Assembly (NCBI GenBank): GCA_933228895.1
Contig: OW121854.1
Coordinates: 53,176,609 to 53,240,608 of the forward strand
From: Platycnemis pennipes
Lineage: Eukaryota; Arthropoda; Insecta; Odonata; Platycnemididae
DNA length: 64,000 nucleotides
Reading direction: 5' to 3'
The notes below the pieces were generated by a model. The model saw only the letters and a program-made list of their open reading frames with translations. It was not told the DNA's origin and did no database searches. Positions 12,316 through 24,659 of the stretch are shown here, piece by piece. The position numbers and the translations under genes are program-made. The stretch's first letter is position 1. Each line of letters opens with the position of its first letter.

Positions 12316-12450
12316 GCACTTGGTATTGATTGCATTCCCTAATAGAGAATTTATTTTCCGCCATGTATATTAGGTGATTATTCAATTCATGCCACGGAAG
12401 TCACCTTAAGGTGATGCACGGTAGAAATGTGTGTATTATACTTGGCTCTA

Positions 12451-13480
12451 TATCTACATCTACAAGATACACTGCAAGGCGCCGCGAGGGCGTGTTACAG
12501 GCGGTGAAAATCACCAAATATGCACCAAGTATGACATGAAAGCAAGCAACTATAGGGTCTCATGCAACTAGATTGTTAGTACCTATCTAAAGTATTTAAG
12601 GGATTTATACATGCACCATGCACTACAGACTACTGTAAAGTATTTACCCTACCTATCCCTTTACTATGCTGCCAATTCTGTTCTCTTATAGTACGGGGGA
12701 AAATGCCATTTTGAATCTGTCAGTACGAAAACCTATCTCTCTAATCTAATTAATCTGGTCGATTCTAGAATAATACGCTGGTGTTTTTAATATCTGCCTA
12801 ACATCTCCAGTAAAGCTATCTGACTGAAAGTTCTCTAATAGATTTAATCTCTGATTTAATCTACGCTCTGATAATGATTCCCACCCTGATTCTTGTATTT
12901 ATTGTGAAACACTACTCAACCTATCGTAACACCTTTTATCGAACCTAGCTGCTCTACGTTATACACTGCCTAGTTATATTATCAAACCTATTTCATTCGG
13001 ATCCCATAAATGGCTGCATACTCAAGGTGGGGCCCAACTAGTAAAAAGTAACATCGCTCTTTTGTCTTCTCGTCACATTTCCCAAGTACACTTTTTATAA
13101 GTTCTAGCTTTCTCTTCGCTCGGCCGCATATTTCCTGGACGTGTCTTCCCCACGATAAATCTTTAGTGATTGTTACACCTAAATACTTTATGGGTGTCAA
13201 CGCTTTCGATCTTCGTGTTACTAATTTTTTATGATCGCTCTATCGAATTATTCCTCCTCCAAAAAATTATATCTACCCACTTTTTAAGGTTAAGTTCTAA
13301 CTGCCTTTTGTCGCACCACTTTTGAATTGCATCTAAATCCTTGCTAAGCAATTTCCTGTCTTCTTCTTTTGATATACCCATATACACTACCGCATCGTCT
13401 TCAAAAAGTCTAAGCTTATTACTAACTACGGTACCCAAATCGCTAAACTCGGTGACTATGGAGCTCAAACGTTCCATCAG
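12451..13480 (-). mobile_element. 5'-truncated CR1/Jockey-like non-LTR retrotransposon
   Basis: On the minus strand the end of a reverse transcriptase gene is followed by a ~500-bp 3' region ending in TGTAGATGTAGA-type hexamers at about 12,451-12,465. Simple-repeat 3' ends in place of poly-A are typical of CR1-type LINEs. The same 3' region recurs at 63.2-64.0 kb and more diverged at 56.9-57.5 kb, which fixes the family as a real repeat. The 5' boundary near 13,480 is uncertain. Confidence 0.85.
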
Positions 13481-13579
13481 AAAATAAACCAAGCGAGAAA
13501 ATTCAAGAAAGATTTGATTTGATTGATGAAATTTGGATCCCCAAAATATTCCCATTTCTAAACATTTGAGGAAGGTCAA
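12988..13579 (-). pseudogene. Non-LTR reverse transcriptase fragment, frameshifted
   Basis: The upstream frame (13,579-13,229) contains K-L-R-L-F-E-D-D-A-V-V-Y at residues 55-66. This is the RT catalytic F-A-D-D box with alanine replaced by glutamate, followed by a W-C-D-K-R-Q-L-E-L-N block. A second frame (13,200-12,988) continues with Y-L-G-V-T-I and G-P-H-L-E-Y-A-A. The expected W-D-P that follows is lost to a frameshift; the 63.9-kb copy keeps it. The first ~35 residues of the upstream frame are probably not part of the element. Clearly inactive. Confidence 0.85.
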
Positions 13580-13585
13580 ATTCGT

Positions 13586-14300
13586 TTGAATTATTCATCC
13601 TACTATGGAATCAACTTCTACCCTCCGCTTTCGCCCACCATTTTGGAAACAAATCACCGATTCAGGCGAGCGTTTCCCTCACCTCATCTCCCTCCTATTC
13701 CCTCCCCCCAAACCTCGGGAACTTCTAAAACCACCGCTTACCCGGCGGCTCAAGTCCCCTCATTCCCGAAAACCCCTGCTTACACCTCACCCCTCGAACT
13801 ACCATCAGGATCCTTCCCGGCCTCCATTGCCTAACGGCGCACCTCCCGTCGTGCGCGGCAACCACTTCTGTGTTTATACGCTCGCATCGGCACGCCAGTT
13901 AGCCGGGGGTGCATTGGAATCTACGATCGAGCGGGGCTGGATGGTTTGGGTTTTCGGTTAGGAACGAATCCGCTGCCCGCTTCGCGAAACCATCCTTCGG
14001 GGGAGGTAACCTGGCGTAATTGGAAAGGGAATAGGAATGGATGGGTGTGTGTGGGAGGGAGAAATCCTTGGGTGGTAGGCGGGGGGGTTTTCGGGACGTA
14101 AGCGGAATAGAATGGATGGGAGAGGAAGTGGGAAGGCCGAATGCTGTGCGGAGATAAGGAGAAGGAGAGAGGGTTGCGTGGGCGAGATTGCCGAAGGGAG
14201 TTGAAGGTGGGGGAGAGGGAGACAAGAGAGTTTAGTCGGGAGGTGCGTGAGTTGGGTGCCGGCAGAAGTTGGTTTTGGAGCCAAATGTGTTGTGTTGTTG
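13586..14300. other. GC-rich bipolar island (pyrimidine then purine)
   Basis: Plus strand is C/T-rich from 13,600 to 13,850 and G/A-rich from 13,960 to 14,250. Five overlapping frames of 82-146 codons on both strands are Pro/Ser/Leu-rich without domains. Several being open together argues for composition rather than coding. Confidence 0.5.
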
Positions 14301-15947
14301 CATGAGGTTGGGGTAAAACCACTATAGGTAGATAAATTCTTCCAAGAACTGGGCCACCCAAGAACTACTCAACATATTTTAAACTTTCTCTACTGGTTTA
14401 TAAGAATGTCACTCTCCACAGCCGCACTAAAGAGCAATTTATATTTCGCTGCCACCTCGGCAGGAATAACCTTTCGCTATTTTCTGGCTAGATTTTTCAA
14501 GATTATTTCATCGTCATTTTATTCTAAAAATCTCAATGACTAAAGAAATCAAGCTCTCACAGTCCGTCCGCACATATATTGACGATCACTTTGTACATTA
14601 AACTTGCCCTATTTTATCTATTTAGTTGGTATCTGTTAAAATATAAGGTTTATTATCAGCTTAAACTGTGAGTGTCCTAGACGTAGAGATATTCAGATAC
14701 AGTAAGGCCATGGACATACCTAAATGACCACGATCTTATTGATCACGATACATTAGCTTTTCCAAGGTCTCTGGTGACGACATTCTTCTCTCGCTTTTCT
14801 TTACGCTCTGAGCTCAGACCTGTAGGCGTGTTTAATAATTAAGTTCCATATGAAATAGAAAGGGAAATATGGCCAAACTTAAATTATCCCTGTGTTTATG
14901 AGCCTGAAAAAACACCTAATTTGAGATTTAGTTGATGTCTGTTTAATGACATTCATTTTTTTTACTATGAGTTGATATTTTTATGAGTCCATATCACTGC
15001 TGCTCTTCGTAAACTAAGACACCCAGAGTATCATTTTAGAGATATCCCTTCTGCTTCTCTCTGAACAAAATAATTCAAAAGCTCAAACCTCAAGAATACT
15101 ATTGTTTTTATTCGTGATGAAATATATTACGCTTGCAAATATTGGAAGGAAAAACTTTTTCAATCATACATTCATATCAAAAGTGGGCTATGTGTAAAGT
15201 ATGGATTCTAACATACCATGGGTTTACATAGATTTATTGTGTCTGTTTTAACGTGTTGAAGTGATTTTTTTTCCTATGGGTGTGGCCTGAACGTAAAAGA
15301 GTAACACAATACTTTGTTATTTCGGTATAGCTTAGAGTTGGTTGTTGCCACTGGTCTGTTGAGGGGAAATAACGAACGGTAGACGACAGAGAGAGAATTG
15401 TTGATGGTGATAATTTTGTGATGGCGGTGTTCCCCCATTTTAACCTTTGGTTTATGAGGCTGATGAGCTCGGGGACTTGATGGAGGCCTCATAATCATCG
15501 ATTTTCACCTCAGTCATGATAAATATATACAATTAATTAAATGAATACTCACTATGTAAGTACTCAATGGTAAGAGTAGTATTGTGCTTGCAATATGCTG
15601 ACATTTAACAACATTGTTAACATGGCGTATTAGCTCTGGCTCTGCGTGGAAATCTTTTATATCTCCTAAAGCTTACAAATAAAGTAAATACGGTTAAATT
15701 CCACACAATTATCAATAGTAAACACTTGACCGGTACCAAATTATTCAGGTCATCAACATTTGCAGAATTGAGTACAGATAAACAGAAGGGGACGAAAACG
15801 GTTGAGTGGTTAATAATAATATACATGTGGATTTTAACAAAGTTGATTTTATCTTTAAACATGGTGATATTCCAAGAGGTGAACATAACTGCTATTAAAT
15901 TAATGGATGAAGGCGATACTTTGTGGAAATTACGAACGTTAAATAGG
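14301..15947. other. AT-rich DNA, no gene seen
   Basis: Frames of 119-123 codons near 15,617-16,097 on both strands overlap each other and read through a recent palindrome, so they are not credible genes. Confidence 0.5.
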
Positions 15948-16059
15948 GTAAATGAAACAAACTTTGTACTTTCCACACAGCTTTATATATTCCCCCAATA
16001 TATAAAGCTAAGGGAAATATATGAAGCTGTGTGGAAAGTACAAAGTTTGTTTCATTTAC
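15948..16059. repeat. 48-bp-arm snap-back palindrome
   Basis: The arm at 15,948-15,995 is the near-exact reverse complement of 16,012-16,059, with a 16-nt spacer. Inside, GCTTTATATATT and AATATATAAAGC form a second, perfect 12-bp hairpin around CCCCC (15,980-16,008). The left arm's inner part can therefore pair with two alternative partners. Confidence 0.9.
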
Positions 16060-16959
16060 TATGCTTGACTACTATTGCTATGACATTCATTTTCTGATAA
16101 TTTATATCCAAAAGGCTGCTTGCAAGTATAAAATAGTTTGTGACGGTCATCATATTTAAAATTATTGTCATGAGTTACATCCTATTCCCCAGCGATCGTT
16201 GCATTGATTATCGAACAACTATTTGTAATGTATAGCTAATACCTCTCGTATATTGCAAATGAGTATCTGAAATTTGCCTCAAAATGCTGTTACTGTGCCA
16301 TTAGTTGAGATATTCACCTATTGGTTGTAAAAAGTGTTCTTTCCGACACTTAAAATGCATGCGTGGATAAAGTCCACCTCCTATCACTTACTCTTGCAGT
16401 GGCTTTAATATTTATTCCAGTGCATATGGAACAGGAATTAATTCGGCTTCATTTAGGAATTGATACCATATTCTACAGAGGTACTCTATTAGTCTGCAAA
16501 GTTAGCAAAATACGGCTTTTCAAATGTAATGTGCAATATTTAGATGTCTTTTAAGCATATAGTTCAACCCTTAAACCGATTCTTATCGCGTAACGGCCTT
16601 ACGCCCATATTTTTTCCGTTTCCTTAATTATCCATCAACTGGAGCTTAAAAGGTTATGAAGATGAAAAGTTTCAGAAGTGAGAATTCGCTTTAGTGTGAA
16701 TATCTTTTCGTTTGTAGCGTATGGATATCTTCATAAAAGAAAGTTTCCGATAATTGAAACCGATTACTAGCTTCACTACTGATAGACTCCGTAAAATAAG
16801 AATGAAAACTGTAATCAAAACTTCTGAAACTTTACATGTTCATCACATTTTAAGCTCCAGCTGAGCATTCGACGACTCCATCCTGATTTGAGGTGATGGC
16901 TAGATAACGAAACGGAAAAAAATGTGATCGTATGGCTTGTACACTATAAGCATCGGTTT
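16060..16959. other. No gene seen
   Basis: AT-rich. A 63-codon hydrophobic frame at 16,363-16,554 has no recognisable family. Confidence 0.5.
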
Positions 16960-17240
16960 AATGGTTCTAGCTCTAACAAGAATAAGGGACAACTTACTTG
17001 GCCATATCTTGAGACACTTGAGCCTGATGAAGACTTTCATCGAGGGAAAAGTGAACGAAAAGTTTGGAAAAGACCGGACTCGTATGAGGTACATGGAACA
17101 GGTTGTGAAGGATGTAAAAGAGAATAATTACATCACAATGAAAAGGTTGGCCGATAGATGTAATCGAGTGAATCGAGTGAAAAGCTGCGTCAAACCAATC
17201 CTAGGATTGTTGACCGATGATGATTATGGTGATCAAAACT
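16960..17240 (+). mobile_element. RTE-like LINE 3' fragment (family B)
   Basis: A plus-strand frame starting at 16,937 reads through the family B C-terminus: L-L-G-H-I-L-R-H, a M-K-T-F-I-E-G-K-V-N block, Y-M-E-Q-V-V-K-D-V-K-E, and M-K-R-L-A-D-R. It is followed by the family 3' region (CTAGGATTGTTGACC) and a GATGAT-type tail near 17,215-17,225. Only the last ~280 bp is present. The same protein end is seen at 23.3, 25.7 and 37.5 kb. Confidence 0.8.
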
Positions 17241-17837
17241 ATAAATATTTTCAAATTCAATTCCATTCCCGTTTCGTGTTTGAAAGCTGATACGTGAAGA
17301 GAACTGTGTTAACATTGAATGTATTTTAGAATATCTTTGGCTTATAAAATGTGCTTAAAATTATTTTATATGGGTGCGTGTGATGCGTGCTATTGATTTC
17401 TTGCGACAGATTTCCACGTGAAGTACTTTAAGTACGCCGGTTTGCAGAGATCCTTTTGGTAACTCACTGGACTGATAACCCATCGGTAACTGCGTTTTCT
17501 GTGAAAATAATTATGTATTTCAAACACTACCAATGTGGTTCTCTAGTCCCTATTTTTGCTACTCTCTTCTAGATCGTTCGTTATTCAGTTGTCACTACTT
17601 AATTATTATTGGTATTAATATTTTCCGGTTACGGTTGGCTTTGCTGTGGATGAAAACACTTCCACCCACCCTACCATATTCATCCTACTTCAAAACCACT
17701 CGTCAAGACTTGATTCTACACCACTAGTGTTCTTCTTCAAAAGCGTTGTACTGTTTTAAAATGTCTCAGGCATGCTTTTCTCTGCCTCTATCAATTTTTC
17801 CTCACTGTCCTTTTCCATGCCTGTCGTGAAGTTTTTT
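17241..17837. other. No gene seen
   Basis: AT-rich spacer between a LINE tail and a SINE. Confidence 0.5.
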
Positions 17838-18035
17838 AATTAATTTTTTTATTAGCATGGACCCGAGAAAAACACATGTGGTCTTTATATTGGTGTACTG
17901 CAAATTATAACAACTACACGTACACAGACATCCATGCCCCGGGCAGTGAAAAATCTCCCCGGGCGGGATTCGAACCCGAGACCCTGTGATTGACTCGGAT
18001 TGATTAATTCTCTCTGGTAGTTGCCCAGTTTTTCT
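17838..18035 (-). mobile_element. tRNA-derived SINE (family S1), copy 1
   Basis: On the minus strand the B box GGGTTCGAATCCC (17,975-17,963) is intact. It is followed by a hairpin at 17,939-17,962, a ~90-bp body and an A-rich tail over 17,838-17,855. It aligns with the copy at 24,660-24,850 through the body words CACATGTG, CTTTATAT/CTTTACAT and GGTGTA. The A-box end is poorly preserved, so the 5' limit is approximate. Confidence 0.7.
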
Positions 18036-18360
18036 CTCTTCTGGTTGTGGTCAGTGTAGTAGAATTTGAGTTGGCGTCAGTTTTGCGTAATTTTGATGCG
18101 TCTTCACCATTTGAAGCGCCTCTCTTGTTCCACATCTAGTCTATCGATTCATCAAATTTACCAAGTATCTCAAATCATCACATCGATCGTGAGCAAAAAA
18201 TATTCTTTCAGATTTGTTCATTCGCTTCAATGAATACATACTTTTTTTACCCACCTACGTAGCATATTTTCCAAAATTCCATTTTCTCTTGACGGGCGCC
18301 ATCTTGGCCTTGCGAAGGAAATTTTGCACTTGTCCTTGATCAGTCGGGATGGGACGCCTT
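18036..18360. other. No gene seen
   Basis: Spacer with no recognisable feature. Confidence 0.5.
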
Positions 18361-18860
18361 GGTAAACATGGTGCACCCTCTCCCATCAGATGGAGAAGGC
18401 GTGGACGCGAAAGTGCGGAAGAGTGAGAGGGCGGGGGATGAATGGTTGGGAGATTTTGTGTAGGAGGGGGGAGGGTTTATGTGCGTCTCCGGCCTTGATT
18501 TCTATTTTCGTCTCCCATTCGACTCTCGCGGTGGAAGCCGGGATCGCGGAGCGCGCATTGACGAAGCGTCGGAGTGGAAAGAAATTCCCGCCAAGGCGAA
18601 AGGGCGAGAGAGGGTGGAAACGGAGGCAAATACGAGTGGGAAGATGCGGAGGGCGAAGTTATAAAGGGGGATGAACGAACAGGATTCGACACATTGAAAT
18701 GGAAAAGAGCTCCACGGAACTAAATGAATTTTTTGAGGAGGGCCGCTGAAGCACACCCTATTCCTCACTCCCCCCACATCCCCTTCATTTCCTATCGAGA
18801 ACATCATCTGCATTTTCCGCAGCCAACCCGAGGGGGTGTGGTAGGGGGTGAATAATCCCC
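18361..18860. other. GC-rich bipolar island
   Basis: G/A-rich on the plus strand from 18,380 to 18,670, then C/T-rich to about 18,800. Four overlapping frames (61-125 codons) on both strands lack domains. No gene is called. Confidence 0.45.
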
Positions 18861-20100
18861 AGACATATACTACGAACATTTACTGATGGGTAGAGTGGTG
18901 CTTAATTAGGGAAAACCGTTGGCTATACATCCCCAGTTGCATACTTCTACATTTGTACTACGTACGAAGGAATATATTTTTTATTAGTGTTTCCATTATT
19001 TGTTAAAAAGAAGTGTCAACTTTTTATTTTATATAATTATAGTAATTAATATTTAACCAACATATAAAATAATTACAGGGCAAGAACGAGCCTGAACGAA
19101 CAGGGAAATTAAATATGGAAATAAAAATAGCATTATTAACATTCATCTAAGGTGGTCAAATAGAATCAAATATTAAAATACATGCATGCGTTATTTAGTC
19201 TACCCATCAGCCATCTTACTTCGCTATTTTTTAAATAACTTTCTTTTTAATTTATTTTTATCGCACTACTTAACAAGGCTGTTACAATAGTTTTTACACC
19301 TGATACGCAACAGGAGAATTTATAAAGAATTCACTGTAAGCCTTCTCTGTATAGAATGCCATCTTATTTCAACCATTTTTCCGTGGAATGTGCAAATTTA
19401 ATGTATTCTACAGCGTGGTACATTCTCCTTACTCTCTTACATTAGGTAAAAATAGAAGATCATTATTTACATTTTCTGTTCAAATTATTTGCGGAAATTT
19501 AACATTTCCAATGCATCCTCGTATTTTATACGAGTCTCCACAATGGGTTAAACGTCATATGGAATAAATAATATGTATAACTTAAAATTTTTTTTTAATC
19601 CTCTCATTAATTTAAATCTCCAATTATGCATTCAAGAATGCATTTTATGAGTTTATAATGCCAAATATTTTTTTCAAATGCGCTATAAGACAGTTTTTAT
19701 CTCATTTATCTATCCGGTTATTAGGTTAACTGAAATAAAATTTTAGTGTTTGTAGGTGGAATACATTTATATTATTTTAAAAGTAACGTAGAGAAAATTT
19801 TAATATTTTAAAATTTTCTCTCCGTTATGTGTATCTCCCTTGCCTTATTTTGTTGATCGAATCGAGTGAACAAGCTTCAAATTTTGAAAACCCAGGGATA
19901 CGTTAAAGAGAGGGACCCTAATCTCCTTGGCCACATTTTATCGTTCCTGAAAGAAACTGGCCTCTGTGTATAATTGAAATTTCATATACTTAATTAATTT
20001 TTCGCCATGTTTCTAAAGTTAACTTTAAAGCTTCACTTAATGTAAAAGAGACTGGCCGGTGCTAAATAAACTTGGTGCGTTGCCTCACCCGGAAATCTAA
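18861..20100. other. AT-rich DNA with a 13-bp hairpin
   Basis: GAGAAAATTTTAA and its exact reverse complement flank a few bases at 19,791-19,820. The rest is AT-rich without recognisable content. Confidence 0.55.
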
Positions 20101-20560
20101 GCCTACCACGACTGGAACGTAATGCGCGCACAACTGGGAGCACGGAGCGTAGGAGAGGCTGAGGTTTGGCAGGGGAAGAAGAATTGATGATTTCTTGAAG
20201 GGAAAGTCCCAGAGTGGAAGAGGACGAGTGGGGTGATCAGTGAACGTTCCCTTCCCTGTCCCATCCCTTCACTTTGGATGAATGGGCTGAGAGGTATCTC
20301 GCCCCACACTGTATTTTCATGCATCTCCCCTTCCACTCTCATCGCTTCTTCTCCGCCCACCTTTTTTTCTTTACTTCCCCGAGTTATCCGATTTTAATGA
20401 GGAGGTTTCGTCCCACGGAAAGTTTTCTCGTTTGCTTAAATTACAGAGTTGTGTTTTTCTCTCTCAGTCTCTCCCTCTTCTTCATCCCGTCCCTTCTACT
20501 CCGTCCCGCTCCCTTTCTATTCGCCCCTTCACGATAATTCCCACTTCTCTCCTTTCAGAC
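20101..20560. other. GC-rich bipolar island
   Basis: Purine-rich from about 20,120 to 20,260, then strongly C/T-rich from 20,310 to 20,560 on the plus strand. Frames of 67-87 codons are Ser/Leu/Pro-rich and not credible as genes. Confidence 0.45.
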
Positions 20561-23290
20561 ACCCCTTTACTTACCGACTTTGTGGGCGCCGGGATGTTAT
20601 CGGTTGTCAATGACAGGACTCTGAATGTGGAATAGTCCTTTCCCGCGAGATATGAACGTCTCCCGAATTGAGTATTCGCAGAGTTGGTTTTTATTATTGC
20701 GTTTATGGAGTAGCTCCGTTAGGAAAAGTCGAGAATACAATTTTAGTGCGTAAAAAGAGATAACAACTCAAAAACCTAATGTCCTGGCAGGAAAATAATT
20801 TCTTTTGTCTTAAATGTCGTAAAATAGGACATCTTAAACCCACCTTATATTTTTTTACCATAGTATGCGATATTTTATCTATACTCTGGCTTTCCAAGTG
20901 TTTTATCAACTCATTTGCAAGATAAGTTTTCATGAGGACCTAAAAACGCGGTGTATCTTATGTGGAAATCTCCGATTTTCTCATAAATTGAAATGTGTTC
21001 ATTTATTTTTATAGCATGTAGTTTTTGTTAAAAAAAATGTTTTTTTTTGGCCCTTAAAGGAGAAATATGAAACCAAAACGCTAAGGTACATAAAACGTAG
21101 GTAACAGATTTGTCGTTTTAGGCAAGGACTTTTCAATATTAGCAATGAGGGAAAGAGTTAAAGAATTAATAAATAATTAGGGAAAAATACTAATTTTATT
21201 ATGGTGTTACTCGAATGCATTGTTCCCTCACGAGGATATACTTTGAATCCCACATCATATTCTCCATAACAGATGCTTGACTCACTGAATATACGTTGCT
21301 TGTTTTTATTTTAACTAATTATCCGGTCATAGCACTATAACTTGCAGTTTACAAGAGTAGCTAATACTAAAGAATTAATACAATATCCTCGTTAATATCC
21401 ATGCGTATTAAGTAAAGTTGATAAAATCATGCAGTTGATAATCGTAACCGAATTTAAAAACTGAATAATTTGTATCTCAACTGGCACAATATTTATATTA
21501 CTAAAACTTAACTGAGCAATGTTTATGTGGAATCTAAACGTTGACAATAGTGTTGTAAAATATATTTTTTGAAACGTAGATTTTATTAAAACTGGTTGAA
21601 GTCACTGTAAGTTAATGGGTCTATGAAAGTAGTTTTAAATGTGTTTCCCTATCTGTCTGCTTCCAAAGTTTCTTACAGTGACAGGAGTTTATGGTACAAA
21701 TTTTTATGCAATGAAAGATACGTTGTGCGCATTTTGAGTGCTCGGCAATTTGAACTCTTTATTGACGCCATCAACCGAACTTAGAACTTTTAGGAAAATT
21801 GAGCGTCCCTTCTTAAATGTTCAAGAGAGTAGCAAATGGCTCTCCATATGAGCGATGGCCGATTAATTTAACTATCAGGGAGGGGAGGCTGATGGGTAGA
21901 GGTACGCGAGAGGAGATCGCCAATTTTGTTTCCCTTGGAAGTTTATCGTGGGACCGTTTCGAGGGTGCTAGGAATAGTGCGTTGAATTCTTTGTAATGCC
22001 CTGCCATTCGTCTTAAGTGAGAGAGGAAAAGCGGCCGTGATGGGCCCCAATGAAGAAGGAAAAGGAAGAAAGGGAAAATACTTCTGTGGGGCCGTTGACT
22101 TTCAGAGCTTTGGGAAGTGGAATAAGGAATGTAATATAGAATGTATTTGAAGTAAATAGAATGGGTAGTAAAATGAGATTGCATAATTGAAGAAAAGCAG
22201 GTTTGCTCGTTGCTTCATTCTGAAAAATCAGATATTTTAATAAAATATCTAATTATAAAAATGCTACCTTAAATAAAAGAAAGCGTATAAGTGAACTTTG
22301 TCTGAGCCATAGCAAGCAAGCTGTTAAAATGCGTTAAAAATTGGTATTGTAAGTTACACTTATGCAGTTTTAACAAATACTTGATGAATAGTAATGATTC
22401 AGTATCAGATGGTATTTGTTGAGATGCAACAAGTAGAACGTGTCGTTCTAAAACAGTGAATGTTATCCATTACAGTGTTTTGCTGATTAGAACATCCACT
22501 TGGATCGTAACATGGTAAAAAAAAAATATTCCTGAGTATTTATCTCATTCACCATGTAATTTGATCTACTTATTTAAATGGCATATTTTATGAATGAATA
22601 TATTTTACTGCAGGGTTTTATCACGTAATTCACCACAGAAGCATGATTACCCATTTTATTTTAACATGTTTTACCTTATCTGCGTTTTTATATCTTAATG
22701 CATCAATGCCTTATCATGGAATATGCTTCTAATAAGCTAAAATCGATTCGTCATCATCCGTACAGCTATGACCACCCGCCATTATTTCTTAGATGTAAAC
22801 GAGCGTTGCTTAAAGTGGTTTTAATAGCTCTTTGTACACCATCAACTTTCTATTTACACATATTATTTTCTTTTACAAAGAGAATTACTTTCAATTATCA
22901 GACAATTGTTCCAAAGGCAGATGTTTTAAGATAGGCGATTTTGTTTCAATGCATTCACTTCTATCTCATTCTGTTGCTAACCGATGGATTTGAGGGAATT
23001 ATTTACCCTGTACAATATTTCTTGTCAGCACTAAAGTTCAGTTTCGTGAGTAATCATGAACTACCCTTAACATAGATATTATCAGCCAAAATTTGTAGCA
23101 TGTAAACCTTTAATGGTGAAACATCTAGTCAAGAAAACATTTTTAAATTTAACCAGGATGGCTATATCGGTGACTCACTTACTTGGCAGCCGAGTGATAG
23201 GGTGTTTGATTGCCACATCGAGTATAGATTAGGTTCTTTCACCTTTATCATCAGTCGCCGATCCTGAAATTTAATTGGTGCAGCTTGAAA
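20561..23290. other. AT-rich DNA, no gene seen
   Basis: 2.7 kb with only a modest GC rise around 21,810-22,120. A 123-codon minus frame there has no recognisable domain. Confidence 0.5.
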
Positions 23291-23294
23291 CATT

Positions 23295-23895
23295 ATACTT
23301 ATGCCTGCTAACGATTTTGTCTTCTGTTACCTGGGAAGCAGAGTAAATAACGGTGGACGAAGCAAGAAAGGAATAGTCAGTAGAATAGCCCAGGCAAAGA
23401 GGGCATTCTATCAAAAGAAGAATCTTCTGACTGCTGGATATATAAGCCTAGAAGTAAAGAAGCAATTCATCAGAACGTATATCTGGAGCATGTTTCTTTA
23501 CGGCAGTGTGGCATGGACGATGACAGCAGTGGAGAAGAACAGGGTGGAAGCATTCGAAAAATGGTGCTCTCGAAGAATGATGAAGATAAAATGGATGGAC
23601 CGAGTGACAAATGAAGAAAGCTTAAGAAGAGTGGGAGAAAGAGAAGTCTACTGAAAAATATAAAAAGAAGATGGGACAACCTAATTGGCCATATCTTAGG
23701 ACTCAATGGCCTGACGAAGACAATCGTCGAAGAAAAAATGAACGGAAGAATGGAAAAGGCAGGCATCGCATGAGAACAGGTCGTGAGTGATGTGAAAGAG
23801 ATGAAGTATGTTAATATGAAGAGGTTGGCCGATAGAAGAATCAAGTGGAGACCTGCGTCAAACCAATCCTAGGATTGTTGACCCATGATGATGAT
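23295..23895 (+). mobile_element. RTE-like LINE 3' fragment (family B), longest copy
   Basis: The last ~600 bp of the family: the coding end, the 3' motif CCTAGGATTGTTGACC and a short GATGAT tail at about 23,885-23,895. It serves as the reference for the other family B fragments here. The 5' end is truncated just upstream of the conserved Y-L-G-S block. Confidence 0.85.
23301..23654 (+). pseudogene. RTE-type RT C-terminal region
   Basis: The 117-codon frame holds Y-L-G-S-R-V (residues 10-15), A-K-R-A-F-Y-Q-K-K, W-S-M-F-L-Y-G, a W-C-S-R-R-M-M-K-I-K-W-M-D-R block and V-T-N-E-E. This is the usual order after the RT fingers-palm in RTE-like LINEs. The frame then shifts: the G-H-I-L and R-L-A-D-R blocks continue downstream (to about 23,850) in another phase. 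Inactive. Confidence 0.85.
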
Positions 23896-24659
23896 AGTTA
23901 TGTATTAAATTAATTATTTTCCTTTACATTCATCATTACTAGCTCCACATAGCTCATCCAAGCATATACTACACCTATACTTACTATTACCTATTCACTT
24001 GAGATCTGGTGACAGTTTTCACCAGGTCTCTACATGTGCCCGATTACGTGAATGGATCCTTTTTTACATGTTATTCGTACTCACTTTTTATACTACTCTC
24101 CCATTTTAATCAAATTGCATCCGTCACTCCTATACGGTACAGAATTAAAATGCATTAAAGGTTGACCTCTGTTGCCTCTATAGATTTAATTCAATTACTT
24201 GGGGACTGTGACTGACAATTAAGGAAATTTGCATCATAAATTGGGCATATAGTGGCTATGTGGATATGCATAGGAAGTTTTAATAGGAACAGAGGGAAGG
24301 TGTAATGATAAAAAGTGTCCGCAATAGCCTTCAGAAAAAAGAGGTTCCAAGGCTTTTCATGATTTGACATCACATCTGACTGACAAAGTACTGAACCTTG
24401 AAATACCTTCCTCCGGTCATACAAGTGGTGGCGAGTACACTAAATTAAACTTTCTTACTCAGCCGAGATTTATTTTCAGACCATCGGGATGGAAAGCTAG
24501 TCCTGCAGCCACCATGCCAAATAGGAACGATATCACCAATTCAATAAAGCCACATAAGAATTTTATATTTATCTTCTGTTCAAGATACATTTTAAGTTGA
24601 AATAGAAGGCGCTAAGTAAAGCTTTAGCTCGCTAAGTAAAGCTAATTTTAGTCTTCTGC
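23896..24659. other. No gene seen
   Basis: AT-rich. The near-tandem word GCTAAGTAAAGC occurs twice at 24,610-24,643. No coding content recognised. Confidence 0.5.

Noticed and set aside
12451..13480. CRISPR-like or satellite reading of the repeated TCTACATC words
   Set aside because: They are the simple-repeat 3' ends of CR1-like LINEs; no regular spacer array exists.
13921..14361. 146-codon minus-strand frame and overlapping 108-codon frames
   Set aside because: Several phases of the same purine-rich tract are open together, pointing to composition, not coding.
15726..16097. 123-codon plus-strand frame
   Set aside because: Its second half is the 48-bp-arm palindrome read through; no domain.
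23160..23280. Possible tRNA-like SINE upstream of the family B copy
   Set aside because: GGCAGCCGAGTGATAGGG is A-box-like, but the later CACATCGAGTATAG is too far from a B box.
23470..23844. 124-codon minus-strand frame
   Set aside because: Antisense shadow of the family B LINE fragment.
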